DNA of 64,000 nucleotides from JBHHUI01 sp965248775. GTDB taxonomy: Bacteria > Chloroflexota > Anaerolineae > Anaerolineales > JBHHUI01. Below the pieces are notes generated by a model. That model had not been told where the DNA came from and did no database searches. It saw only the letters and a list, made by a program, of their open reading frames with translations. This document shows positions 36,371-45,466 of the stretch, in pieces. Positions within the stretch are counted from its first letter, which is position 1. Every line of letters starts with the position of its first letter. The stretch covers positions 3,224,001 through 3,288,000 of the forward strand of contig OZ252150.1 of assembly GCA_965248775.1 (NCBI GenBank), written 5' to 3'. The translations under genes and the position numbers were made by a program.

Positions 36371-37941
36371 GTTTCCGGTGCAAAACGCACCACCTAATCA
36401 GAAATCGGCAAGGGCGAACTTCTTGCTGGGAGTGAACCTTGACAATTGCATAGTTACGTGGCCTTGGCCGCCAGCTTGGTACCGATGGTATTGAGATTGG
36501 CCGCCAGGATGGCCAGCCCGACCCAACGGTGGAAGCCTGCTTCGCCACGATTGCGGCAACGGTCGAGTCGATAGCGGCGTTTCAAGACACTTATCCGACC
36601 TTCGACGCCGGCGTGGTAACGCCGGCCACGGCGGAACCAGAGTTGCTTTTCATGGGCCCGACGTTGTTTGGATTTGTGCCCGGGCTTGGGCAAGATGACG
36701 CGCGCGACACCTAATGCGCGAGCATAAGCTTCGTTGCCGGGCGAGTAGAGTCCGCGATCGCCGCTGACCTGTTCCGGTGCGCAGCCAAACTGCTGCGTGT
36801 GCTGGTCGAGGGCAGGTTGCCACTGATTGACATCGTTCGGATTGCCAGCGAGGACGCGCCAGTTGCTTAGCAAGCCGCCGTCGACTTCATCGAGCCAGAC
36901 CTTGCGCCCGAACTCGGTGGGCTTGCGGACCTTGTTCCTGCGGATGATGGCGGTATGCGGTTCAAAGAGACTTACGAGCTTCTCACTCGCCGGGACACTC
37001 TCGCCGGCGAAGACCCGCCGCTCACATTGACTGATGACCTGCTCGACACGCGGGGTGAAGGTCTCGAGGGTCGCGGTCAAGCGCTGCGCTGCGCGATCTT
37101 TCTGTGTCTGCAGCTGCTCCAGAACGATTTTCGCCTGCTGCACACTCTGGCGGGCGACCTGCAGCAGCTTGCGGTACGTGGTCGTCAGCTGCGCTTTAGC
37201 TGTCTCGGAGCGCCTGCGGGCCTGATTGGCCACCTGGCGAGCATACTTGCGGGCACTGCGGGAGCGGTTGCGGAACGTCTCTTGCGTCAGTTCGGTCGTG
37301 TCACCGAGCACCGTTTTCGCCCGTCTCAGCGTGCGCCCAAGCACACGCACACCATCAGCCAGCAGGCCGTTGTCAGTGGGGTAGCGGATGTTGGTCTCGA
37401 CAACCGTTCCATCTGTGCGCAGCTTGCGGCCACGGGTGATCTTTAGCCTGCTGGCCAGCTGCAACACGTGGGCGTTCAGGGAGATAAGTGTTTCAGGTTG
37501 GAGCAGGTTCGCCCAGCGCAGGAGCGTCTTCTCGTCCGGCACGCGCTCGAAGTACACGCGGCATACACGCGGCAGAAGTGGCGCAGTACCAGACTGTCCC
37601 TGACATGTTTCTCTGTTTCCGCGTAGCTCCTGCCGTACAAATGCTTTACGACTAACACCCTGAGCACGACTTCCACCGGCGTGGAGTTGCGGCCCGTCTG
37701 TAGTGTTTTCGGATAGCGTCGCGCAAAGTCACCGCGCACTCGCTGGTAGAGCTCGTCGTCATCCAGCAATACGTCGATATGCGCCAACACCGGGTCCATC
37801 TCACTCGTCAATGCCAGAATGTCCAGGAAGAACTTGTCGATTTCGTGGCGGTCACGTAACATTGCAGCGGCCCTTTCTGTGGAAAATGCGGGTTTGATCA
37901 TTCGCATCTTCTCACAGGAGGGCCACTTTCGCACCGGAAAC
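36371..37941 (-). mobile_element. ISNCY-like element
   Basis: 1,571 bp, inverted ends GTTTCCGGTGC, flanked by the 7-bp duplication TAAACTA (36364-36370, 37942-37948). Confidence 0.85.
36454..37907 (-). pseudogene. ISNCY-like transposase, frameshifted by 11-bp duplication
   Basis: The N-terminal half (MRMIKPAFSTERAAAMLRDR ... VLRHFCRVY) and the C-terminal half (FERVPDEKTLLRWANLLQPE ... NTIGTKLAAKAT) are in different frames. On the coding strand TGCCGCGTGTA occurs twice in tandem at the junction (~37570). Deleting one 11-bp unit restores FCRVYFERVP, so the frameshift is a slippage duplication. Confidence 0.8.
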
Positions 37942-37945
37942 TAAA

Positions 37946-38080
37946 CTAAGCCAACCCAAATCCGTCTGGTCCTAGCATTCTTTCGTAGATAGCTGCTCGC
38001 GCTACCCTGTCCTGTTTGCATTCGGGGCAGTCGCGGTCTAAATGCTGGCCGTGGATGTTGCATGTGCGGGTTAGTGGCAT
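37946..38080 (-). CDS. 44-residue zinc-ribbon micro-protein
   Basis: MPLTRTCNIHGQHLDRDCPE then CKQDRVARAAIYERMLG...: CxxH and CPEC metal ligands. GGAGAG lies 8 nt before ATG 38080. Its stop codon is within the IS target duplication. Confidence 0.55.
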   Translation of the reverse strand: MPLTRTCNIHGQHLDRDCPECKQDRVARAAIYERMLGPDGFGLA

Positions 38081-38259
38081 TTGTGCTCTCCGTTCGTGTT
38101 TGCTAAACTGTAGCCTGCGGCAGGGGGGCTTGCCGCCTTGAACCCTCGTCCCCCCTAATGGCGGGGGGTTCGTTGCTGCGCTCCCACAAGAGACTCTATG
38201 TTCTATTGACTCAACCTATAAATACTGCTAACGTTATCCTTACCTGCATTCAATGATAG

Positions 38260-38688
38260 TTGCAGGGCCAGGGGGGAATAATTGTTAGTCCACATTTGAG
38301 AGCCGTCGCTTTTAGCACGGTTCTTTTGTTTTCGGTTACCGGCGTGCGCCCCGAAACGAAGGCCCCCATCTGTCCGCATACTGTAACCGAACTCTCCGTG
38401 GCCGCTTCGTTTAGCGCACCTGTAGTACAACCGGGCATGGCGCAAGTCATGTTCATTCAGGTGCGCGACGAAGCGGAGTTGCCTATCTCTGGTGCCATCC
38501 CCTACATTACTGCTCACTTGATGGATGGAGATCGAATATTCAAACTGCCTGCAACCGATGTATCTGGCATGTCACAGAGCACAATTCCCATAAACTATTA
38601 TCCCGGCCTGACGTTTTACTTTGACGTAGAAGTTAGACATTTAGATCGCGTAGGTCACACGCGTACATCAGTCATCAGTTGGTGGTGA
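38260..38688 (+). CDS. putative secreted beta-sheet protein
   Basis: About 142 residues. A basic start then a hydrophobic stretch (VAFSTVLLFSVTGV) suggests a signal peptide. The rest (QVMFIQVRDEAELPISGAIP ... YYPGLTFYFDVEVRHLDR) looks like an Ig-like beta domain. Start uncertain (TTG 38260 is the first; a GGGGGG ribosome-binding-like run follows it). Function unknown. Confidence 0.5.
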   Translation: MQGQGGIIVSPHLRAVAFSTVLLFSVTGVRPETKAPICPHTVTELSVAASFSAPVVQPGMAQVMFIQVRDEAELPISGAIPYITAHLMDGDRIFKLPATDVSGMSQSTIPINYYPGLTFYFDVEVRHLDRVGHTRTSVISWW

Positions 38689-38689
38689 C

Positions 38690-38745
38690 GAGCCTGCAGC
38701 CCCGCTTAGGGGAACAGTCGCCGGGAATCGATTGGCTGCAGGCTC
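38690..38745 (+). other. 12-bp stem structure downstream of secreted protein
   Basis: GAGCCTGCAGCC (38690) pairs perfectly with GGCTGCAGGCTC (38734) around a 32-nt loop, directly before a terminator. It may protect the 3' end of the mRNA or bind a factor. Confidence 0.45.
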
Positions 38746-38751
38746 TCCCAG

Positions 38752-38784
38752 AACCCCCGTCGGTGCTTTGACGGGGGTTCTTTT
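38752..38784 (+). terminator. intrinsic terminator
   Basis: AACCCCCGTC/GACGGGGGTT followed by CTTTT. Confidence 0.75.
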
Positions 38785-39232
38785 ATAATTTTGGGTAATT
38801 GAGCAGTATAAAGCGCCAATCATGTCTCAGGTGGATATCCGGGATAACGAGTAAAAAACCAAGAATCGCCATGACAATCGCATAATTCATAGGCAGTATA
38901 GAAGCGGTCAGATTGCCGCACTGTAACCGTAAAGGAGAGTTATTCCAATCGTAGAGTGTAATCCGAAACAAGCTCTTATAGTTGTAGTACGAATCGGACG
39001 GAGTACCAAACTTCGTCCACTCCTCGTAAAATCAGACATGAGCTATCCCCCTTAGTGCTCGCGTCTGATGTTTAACATTCGAGAGTCTGATCGTTTTTAA
39101 TTTTCCTAAGACTGCTCGCGGCGCGCGGAGGCTCTCGAAAGGCGTTTTTACGATAAATTTATTCCGGATCTCAACATATTTAGTACACTCTATATCAATA
39201 ACCCCACTCCTGCTCATGGAAGAGTAGGCCAC

Positions 39233-39265
39233 GTAACGCCCTGCATTCTTATAGCAGGGCGTTAC
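39233..39265. terminator. perfect hairpin, likely terminator
   Basis: GTAACGCCCTGC/GCAGGGCGTTAC, 12-bp stem. IS701 copy 3 is inserted 8 nt beyond. Between 38785 and 39232 no convincing gene is seen (a 62-codon minus ORF at 38783 has no ribosome binding site). Confidence 0.55.
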
Positions 39266-39273
39266 TTATTAGA

Positions 39274-40746
39274 CTCGAGTGTTGTGATTTGAGTGAAAAG
39301 GCTCAAGCAGCCAAAGAGTAAGCCTGCTTGGCGAATAAGTACGAGAAGACTTGTTGCTCGTCAGTACCGTCAGACAGAGAGCCGTGAGCCTGCAAGATCA
39401 ATGCTTCGATTAGCTGCTGGCTTTGTTGGCGAATAACCTGCCCGATGGATTGGATGGGCGCGCAGACCTTGTCACGACGCGATGTGGGCAAACAGTGCAG
39501 GTGCAGGAACGAATAGGCCACGAAGACCAGTGACCAGTGCTTATGAATGGCGGCGGCCGAGCGCATGCGATATTCGTGGAGCCCCAGGTTCTGTTTGGCG
39601 TCTTGATAAAAGGTCTCAATCGGCCAACGGAGCAGATAGGTTGCGATGATCTTCTTGGCATCCCAACTGAGATGGCTGCTGACCAGCACGGCATAGGTGC
39701 CGGTTAAATCAGGCTTGGCAAAGCTGATGACCAGCCGTACCTTCCCCAAAGTCGGGATGCGTACATTCTTGCTGAAGCAGTAGTAGGTCTGCTCGCCCAC
39801 TTGCATCGGTTTGAAAGCGGAAGGTGGGATAAGCGGCACTAGGTCCTGCACCTTGATGTGCGGACCATCAAAGCGCATGCGTTCGCCGGAAGCATCCTGG
39901 AGCACAAAGCTGTTGGTGATAAGGTTGCGGTTGTTTTTCAGCAGGCTGATCCAGTGCTTGCCATGCGCACTGAGAACTTCGAGCAATTCGGGTGCCAGGT
40001 ACCAGGCGTCGAACAGCACCGTTTCAAAGGGCAAATCGTGCGCCAGCGCCGCCTTGACCAGTTCAGCCGCCAGCGAAATCTTGGTCTGAAAAGATTCGTC
40101 CAGAGCCCGGAACTCTGGGTCGGCCAGCAAGGTGGGTGCGACTTGACGTTTGAAGCGATTACGCTCCTTCTTGGTTTTCGGGATCGTAGCGTCGGGCAAC
40201 AGTTTCTTGACGAACGCTTCCCAGTCGGTGACTTCTTCGTAGCGCCGGTACAGTCGCCAGTCGGCCGGAAAGCGAACCGCGCCGCTGATGTAGTGGCCGG
40301 TGACCAGATTGTGCGCTAGCGGATACATGTGGTTGCCGTGGTTGTAATGTTGGTCAATGTATTCGAACAGACTGCCGACGTGCTCGCACAAAGTATCATC
40401 GATGGCCAGCATCGATTTGCGGGCGCCCTGGCGCTTGGTTTGCTGGAATAAGTATGCAATGCGTTCCTGGTTCAGTTCCGCGGCATCCCAGTTCGCTTCC
40501 GACAAGAAGCGCGACAGGTTGGTCTTGTCAGCGCTATCCAACAGGCAGCGCGTCATGTTCGCCATCGACTTGTTCTTCAACACAAGCAGTCCGGTTAGAT
40601 AATTCTCGAAATGCCGGAACTGACAGCGGTTTTCAAACACCCCGCGAAAGCTGGCGCTGTGCTCTGATACGATGGGAGCCGGTTTTACGATGGGAAGTTG
40701 CATCTGCCGAATATGCCCTAAGATCACTCAAATCACAACACTCGAG
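39274..40746 (-). mobile_element. IS701/IS4-like element, copy 3
   Basis: 1,473 bp, CTCGAG ends, flanked by the 8-bp duplication TTATTAGA. Intergenic. Confidence 0.9.
39303..40727 (-). CDS. IS701/IS4-like DDE transposase
   Basis: 474 residues, one change (GLLVLK for GLIVLK) from copy 1. Confidence 0.85.
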   Translation of the reverse strand: MILGHIRQMQLPIVKPAPIVSEHSASFRGVFENRCQFRHFENYLTGLLVLKNKSMANMTRCLLDSADKTNLSRFLSEANWDAAELNQERIAYLFQQTKRQGARKSMLAIDDTLCEHVGSLFEYIDQHYNHGNHMYPLAHNLVTGHYISGAVRFPADWRLYRRYEEVTDWEAFVKKLLPDATIPKTKKERNRFKRQVAPTLLADPEFRALDESFQTKISLAAELVKAALAHDLPFETVLFDAWYLAPELLEVLSAHGKHWISLLKNNRNLITNSFVLQDASGERMRFDGPHIKVQDLVPLIPPSAFKPMQVGEQTYYCFSKNVRIPTLGKVRLVISFAKPDLTGTYAVLVSSHLSWDAKKIIATYLLRWPIETFYQDAKQNLGLHEYRMRSAAAIHKHWSLVFVAYSFLHLHCLPTSRRDKVCAPIQSIGQVIRQQSQQLIEALILQAHGSLSDGTDEQQVFSYLFAKQAYSLAA

Positions 40747-41061
40747 TTATTAGAAATAAAATTGTGCCTCATAAACGTACTATAGAGTTTTACCAGCGAA
40801 TGCCGATTTTGCTGAGCCGGGCGCGAGATGCGATTGGCGTTCTGAATCTATACTTGCTAAACTGTCACCAGCGACAGGGGTGGAAATATAATGCCGTAGA
40901 CGAGTACTCAGTCCTCGCACTGGTGCTACTCGTCGCCCTAAATCCTCGTCATTCCGTCGGCGGGGGTTTTCTGCTGCTTGCGCCTAGAATTCACCAGACA
41001 TTACATGAGCGAACACGCTTAATAATCACCTCGATGCATAGTCAGACGCTGAATCTTGCGA

Positions 41062-41475
41062 TCAGATTATTTTGATGTCCCACGAGCTAAAATCCCAACC
41101 TGCAAGCAATCCGCGCAATTCATCTTTACGATGAACATTGAATTTTCTAAATACATTTTGAACATGGGTCTTGACTGTTTCGTTTGATACAAAGAGACGC
41201 TCGGCGATTTTCTTGTTTTTGAGACCCAGGCAAATATAGGCTGTAACATCCTTTTGGCGTGGAGTTAAAGTCTCCCAAATCTGGACGTAATGACCGGTTT
41301 GTACATCTTTGTCATTGGCGTCTTTGATGAGGTCGTTCACGACTTGAGCTTTTGTGTGCCGGCGGCGAACAGCTAAATGGTCGAGGAGCGGTTTGACCTG
41401 GGGATCGAGTTCAAACGTCAACTTGTCAGACGGTGTTGGAGGGATCAGGTTGCGAAGAAATTTGAAGAAGGACAT
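41062..41475 (-). CDS. LuxR-type HTH regulator
   Basis: 137 residues from ATG 41475 (GGAGGGG upstream). An N-terminal ribbon-helix-like region (PLLDHLAVRRRHTKAQVVND) is followed by a GerE HTH: LTPRQKDVTAYICLGLKNKK, then VSNETVKTHVQNVFRKF. No receiver domain. The SOS-type box at 41526 lies in its promoter. Confidence 0.7.
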   Translation of the reverse strand: MSFFKFLRNLIPPTPSDKLTFELDPQVKPLLDHLAVRRRHTKAQVVNDLIKDANDKDVQTGHYVQIWETLTPRQKDVTAYICLGLKNKKIAERLFVSNETVKTHVQNVFRKFNVHRKDELRGLLAGWDFSSWDIKII

Positions 41476-41521
41476 AGCTGTATATCTGCCCCCTCCGGAC
41501 GTAATTTTGCGCACCCATTCT

Positions 41522-41550
41522 ATTAGAACTTATGTTCCAATATAAGTCAA
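41522..41550 (-). promoter_or_regulatory. promoter with SOS-type box in the spacer
   Basis: Read on the minus strand: TTGACT (41550-41545), 17 nt, TCTAAT (41527-41522). GAAC-ATAA-GTTC (41537-41526) lies between -35 and -10, where a LexA-like repressor would block RNA polymerase. It controls the LuxR-type gene. Confidence 0.5.
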
Positions 41551-42063
41551 GTGTCATCATCTGATATTACCGGAGTAACATCAATGATATCCGGCTGCCG
41601 CGTACTCTCAACCGTCACCTTGGTGCCACCAGGTAGTGTCACCTCAACAGAGCTGGGCTGCTTCTGTGTCTTGGGACCAGGCAACCATCTCGTCGTCAGG
41701 CTGCACATCAGGCACGACCTGCTCCTTAAGGCTCCAGTAGCGATCGAAGTATGATACCCAATACTGTGGCTTTACCTTCTTTTCACCGACAAGAGCCTCT
41801 AACAGCTCCTGCACGACTCCCACTTCTGCATCAACAAGCTGCGTCGCGATCATCTTTCGCTGCTGAGCGATTTCCAACTGCAGCTCCTGAAGGGCAATGT
41901 CCTTCCAGCGCTGGTAGGTACGCACATTGATCCCAACCATGTCACATGCGTCTTTCTCAGAAGCCACCTCGTTGTTACGAAGCAGCTGAAAGACTTCCAG
42001 CACTTGCGACTGCCGGACAAGTTCTTTTTGCGACTGTAGGACAAGGTCTCTTGTAGAAGACAT
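41547..42063 (-). pseudogene. HTH phage protein (terminase-small-subunit-like), frameshifted
   Basis: MSSTRDLVLQSQKELVRQSQ ... ACDMVGINVRTYQRWKDIAL is a helix-turn-helix unit, followed by a helical domain to VQPDDEMV. There the frame moves, and PGPKTQKQPSSVEVTLPGGT ... TPVISDDDT continues to TGA 41547. The switch is one indel near 41690. A small-terminase role is only a possibility from the HTH-helix layout. Confidence 0.5.
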
Positions 42064-42127
42064 AATAAGAGACTATCACGGATTAGAACAAATGGTCAAC
42101 TTAGTCCCAAGAGATCAATCGGTTTGA

Positions 42128-42156
42128 TTGACAAACAAATAGTCACATTGTAAACT
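42128..42156 (+). promoter_or_regulatory. promoter orphaned by IS1 insertion
   Basis: TTGACA, 17 nt, TAAACT. It points at the gene now at 44474 but is separated from it by the 2,255-bp nested IS1/IS3 insertion. Confidence 0.55.
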
Positions 42157-42352
42157 TATAAATAACTTACAAACACACGTTCTGTTGAATAAAAAATATT
42201 AAATAATTGGGTAGTGGTTACATGTTGACTGATGAGTCTGGAAAAAGTAAGTTGTTGGCCTGCCAAACAGAGGAGCGCCAAAATGATCCAGACTATAGTG
42301 GACCCCAGAATCTAGACACGAAAACACGTCGGGCTAAGGTACACTGCCAGCC

Positions 42353-42667
42353 ATGACAAAGAAGAAAACCCGCACCCACTACAGCGCCGAACGGAAAGCC
42401 CAGATCGTTCTCGAACTACTGCGGGAAGAGCGCACATTCGCGCAGATCGCCGCTGAGTATGGCATGCACGTCAATATGCTCCGCAAATGGAAAGCGCAGG
42501 CGGTCGAGCGCTTACCTAGCGTGTTCAGCAACGAGAACCACACGATGCGCGAGCTCGAGGCGGCACACGAGAGCGAACGCGAAGCGCTGTATGCGCAGAT
42601 TGGCCGGCTGACGACGCAGTTAGCCTGGCTCAAAATAAAATCTGGCCTCAACGTCATCGAGAAGTGA
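42353..42667 (+). CDS. IS3 type B orfA
   Basis: 104 residues, identical to the copy at 30284-30598. Confidence 0.85.
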   Translation: MTKKKTRTHYSAERKAQIVLELLREERTFAQIAAEYGMHVNMLRKWKAQAVERLPSVFSNENHTMRELEAAHESEREALYAQIGRLTTQLAWLKIKSGLNVIEK

Positions 42668-42677
42668 GCGACTGACG

Positions 42678-43572
42678 ATGGTCGAACGCGAGAATGCTGA
42701 GCTATCGCTCGCAACCCAGGCCGATCTGTTGGGTATCAGTCGCTCCAGTTTGTACTACGTCCCGGTCCCGCCGTCACCGGAAGAGTTGTACATCAAGTGC
42801 CGCATCGATGAAATCTACACTGCCCATCCCTTCTACGGTTCGCGCAAGATCCTGGCCGTATTGCGACGCGAGATGACCATCAATCGCAAAGCAGTCCAAC
42901 GTCATATGCGCGAAATGGGGTTGGCAGCCATCTATCCGGGCCCGAATCTGAGCACACCGTCCCGGGGCCGGGTCACGGGAAACGAGCTAAGCAGCACGCT
43001 GTTTTCCCCTATTTGTTGCGCGGAGTGGCGATCACGCAGCCAAATCAGGTCTGGGGAATCGACATCACCTATATCCGCCTCCGCGGCGGCTGGATGCCCA
43101 GCCCCGGACAGGCTGGACGGGGTACCTCGTGGCTGTGCTGGATTGGTTCTCCCGCTACGTGGTCAGCTGGGAGCTCGACCAGACGCTGGAAATGCCATTC
43201 GTGTTGCGCGCAGTCGAGCGGGCGCTGGCAGCGGCCACGCCGACGATCTGGAACAGCGACCAGGGCAGCCACTTCACTAGCCCGCAGTACATTGACCGGC
43301 TCCAAGCGGCCGGTACACAAATCAGTATGGCTGGTCGCGGCCGTGCGCTCGACCTCGTCCAGTCGACGAGACTGGGCAATATCTTCACCGAGCGGCTGTG
43401 GCGGACGGTGAAATACGAGGAGGTCTATCTGCACGACTACGACAGCCCGCGCGAAGCACGGCAGGCTCTGATACGCTACTTTCGCTTCTACCGTGCGGAG
43501 CGTCCGCATCAATCACTCGACTATCTCACCCCGGCGCAGGTGTACTTCGGGGAACGCACGCTGCTGAACTGA
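42678..43572 (+). pseudogene. IS3 type B orfB, two frameshifts
   Basis: The same two disruptions as copy 1. It differs by isolated substitutions (SMAGRG here, SMDGRG in copy 1). Confidence 0.8.
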
Positions 43573-43726
43573 CACCGATTTCGCTGTGGACATGTGGACA
43601 ACTGAGAATGCGCCAGTTGCCCACATGTCCACAGCACTACGGCGACCATTTATGTCCACGACTCACGAAAGGAGAATGCACCTTACGCCAGGCCATTTTT
43701 CTGTCTTGACAAAGGGGTCCACCATA

Positions 43727-44456
43727 GAGTGTCATCACGCATGAGTGTTCAAAGTGCAGGAGCCTCAACATTGTCAAGAATGGTACAGACTATAAAGGCG
43801 GTCAGAAGTTTCATTGTCTCGATTGCGCCGCTTATGGAATGTTGGAACCGCAAAGCCGTTCTTATCCTGAGTTCATCAGAGAATTTGTCCTACGCACCTA
43901 TCGAGAGCGAGCCAGTATGCGCGGCATTGAGCGCATCTTTGGCATCGCGCGGCAGACATTAGCACGCTGGATTCTGGAGAAGGCCGGCGCTATGCCGAAC
44001 CTGGCTGACACTTTAGAAACCGTAAAAACGGATGATGTGCTGGAATTGGATGAATTATGGTCATTTGTACGCACAAAAAACGATAAACGTTGGATATGGG
44101 TCGCGCTGTGTCGGCGCATGCGCCAAGTGGTGGCCTATTTTATTGGCGACCGCAGTGAAAAAAGTTGTCGCGCGTTATGGAAATCCATCCCAGCATCCTA
44201 CAAAGCGTGTTGCTCCTTCAGCGACTTCTGGCACGCTTACCAGAAGGTTTTACCAAACGACACTCACCAAAGTGTCGGCAAAGAAAGCGGCCAGACATCT
44301 CACGTGGAACGCTGGAACAACACCTTGCGCCAGAGACTGGCTCGCTTCGTGCGCAAAACTCTTTCTTTCTCCAAGTCCGACGTTTACCATGAAGCTGTAC
44401 TCAAGTTGTATCTCCATTACTACAATACAGCGTGGTCCCCATCAGTTACCATGTAA
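43727..44456 (+). pseudogene. IS1 transposase, 5' end displaced by IS3
   Basis: Continues SVITHECSKC... in frame to the stop, but the MIQ start is across the inner IS. Otherwise as copy 1 (CRRMRQ for CRRTRQ). Confidence 0.8.
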
Positions 44457-44473
44457 CCACTACCAATAATTGC

Positions 44474-44818
44474 ATGTCCATTCAAAATGATGAGACTCCA
44501 TTAACACAACGCCAATCCGAAGTTCTTCGTTATGCGATTGAGTATCCGGTAAGCCCGGACAACATATTGGGACAAGCTCCGTCAGTCCAGGAAATACACG
44601 ACTATTTGCAAGAAACGTTAGAGCCTAAACCCGATGGTTCACCAGCGTTAGTATCGCGGGAACAGACCTTTCGAGCTATACGTCAGTTGCGCGAACGTGC
44701 CTTTCTAGTGAATCCCGAGGTTCATCCACAGATCAGGGGCAAGCATCGCAACATCGTTCCAACCGAACTCGGTCGCAAACACTACAAAAGGAAACTACTT
44801 GGCAAAAAGGAAGACTAA
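44474..44818 (+). CDS. HTH-like phage regulator
   Basis: 114 residues (MSIQNDETPLTQRQSEVLRY ... REQTFRAIRQLRERAFL ... ELGRKHYKRKLLGKKED), winged-helix-like. ATG 44474 is 10 nt after the IS1 end, within 2 nt of the duplication, so its native leader and promoter (42128) were displaced. Confidence 0.55.
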   Translation: MSIQNDETPLTQRQSEVLRYAIEYPVSPDNILGQAPSVQEIHDYLQETLEPKPDGSPALVSREQTFRAIRQLRERAFLVNPEVHPQIRGKHRNIVPTELGRKHYKRKLLGKKED

Positions 44819-45437
44819 AAGAAACGAACCTGAAATCCGCAAGATGATTGAGCGCCATGGATGGGAGTGTCGCAAGCTCCGTGATGCTCTGATGGTGACA
44901 CTCAATATTCGCTGCCCACATTGTGGCCGGCCCAGCACTCATAAAAAGCTTGCTTGGCAGTCAGAGACACCCTACGATCTTAAAGGTGAGATATTGGGAG
45001 TGAGTGTTCCAATTGAAGTGAAGTGGGCTGAGAAACGCTTTCCCTTTGCAAATGAAGAGAGCGGCATCCGTCCCAAACAGCGCGAGCATCTTACGGGTTG
45101 GCAGCAGAAACACAAGCATCCGACCTGGCTTGCCCTAACGATGGGGACGGGTCGAGTGAACAGCATGAGTGACCCGCACCGACGCCGCACGTGGTTGGTT
45201 CCATGGAATGTCTGGTTGGAAGTCGAGCAGAAACTACTAGCGCTCAACTTCAAAAGTCTGCCAATGTCGCCAGACACCACCAACAGACAGGACTTGCTGC
45301 GCAACGAGCTGACAGCAGTACAAGCACTCGCGCCCTACGAACTCAAGTGGAAAAAATGGCCGGACGGAAGTGGCTGGGCGGTGCCACAAGAGCATGCCTT
45401 CGCCCGGTCCTACGAGCTCTCTTTTTTTCCTAACTAA
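44799..45437 (+). CDS. PD-(D/E)XK nuclease, resolvase-like
   Basis: 212 residues. YDLKGEILGVSVPIEVKWAE gives the D...ExK core of Holliday-junction-resolvase / VRR-NUC-type phage nucleases. A CPHCGRP half zinc site precedes it. TTG start 44799 with AGGAAA upstream, overlapping the previous gene by 20 nt. A role in recombination or replication is inferred. Confidence 0.6.
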   Translation: MAKRKTKRNEPEIRKMIERHGWECRKLRDALMVTLNIRCPHCGRPSTHKKLAWQSETPYDLKGEILGVSVPIEVKWAEKRFPFANEESGIRPKQREHLTGWQQKHKHPTWLALTMGTGRVNSMSDPHRRRTWLVPWNVWLEVEQKLLALNFKSLPMSPDTTNRQDLLRNELTAVQALAPYELKWKKWPDGSGWAVPQEHAFARSYELSFFPN

Positions 45438-45466
45438 TGTGACTAATCAATCACGTACGAGGTACT

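Larger units (their letters stand above)
42294..43726 (+). mobile_element. IS3 family element (type B), copy 2, nested in IS1
   Basis: 1,433 bp, ends TATAGTGGACCCC / GGGGTCCACCATA. The flanking triplets are GAC and GAG, a 3-bp duplication with one later change. It interrupts the IS1 transposase at its start codon region. Confidence 0.9.
42210..44464 (+). mobile_element. IS1 family element, copy 2, split by an IS3 element
   Basis: Inverted repeats GGTAGTGGTTACATG and CATGTAACCACTACC, flanked by the 8-bp duplication AATAATTG. Removing the inner 1,433-bp element and 3 bp leaves 819 bp, exactly the length of IS1 copy 1. Confidence 0.9.

Noticed and set aside
38783..39232. Two short leftward ORFs (38783-38971, 39032-39232)
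   Set aside because: No ribosome binding sites, no coding-like composition, and both run against the local direction.
40764..41075. Rightward 103-codon ORF beside IS701 copy 3
   Set aside because: It starts in the IS flank, has no ribosome binding site and covers the GC-rich promoter-like region.
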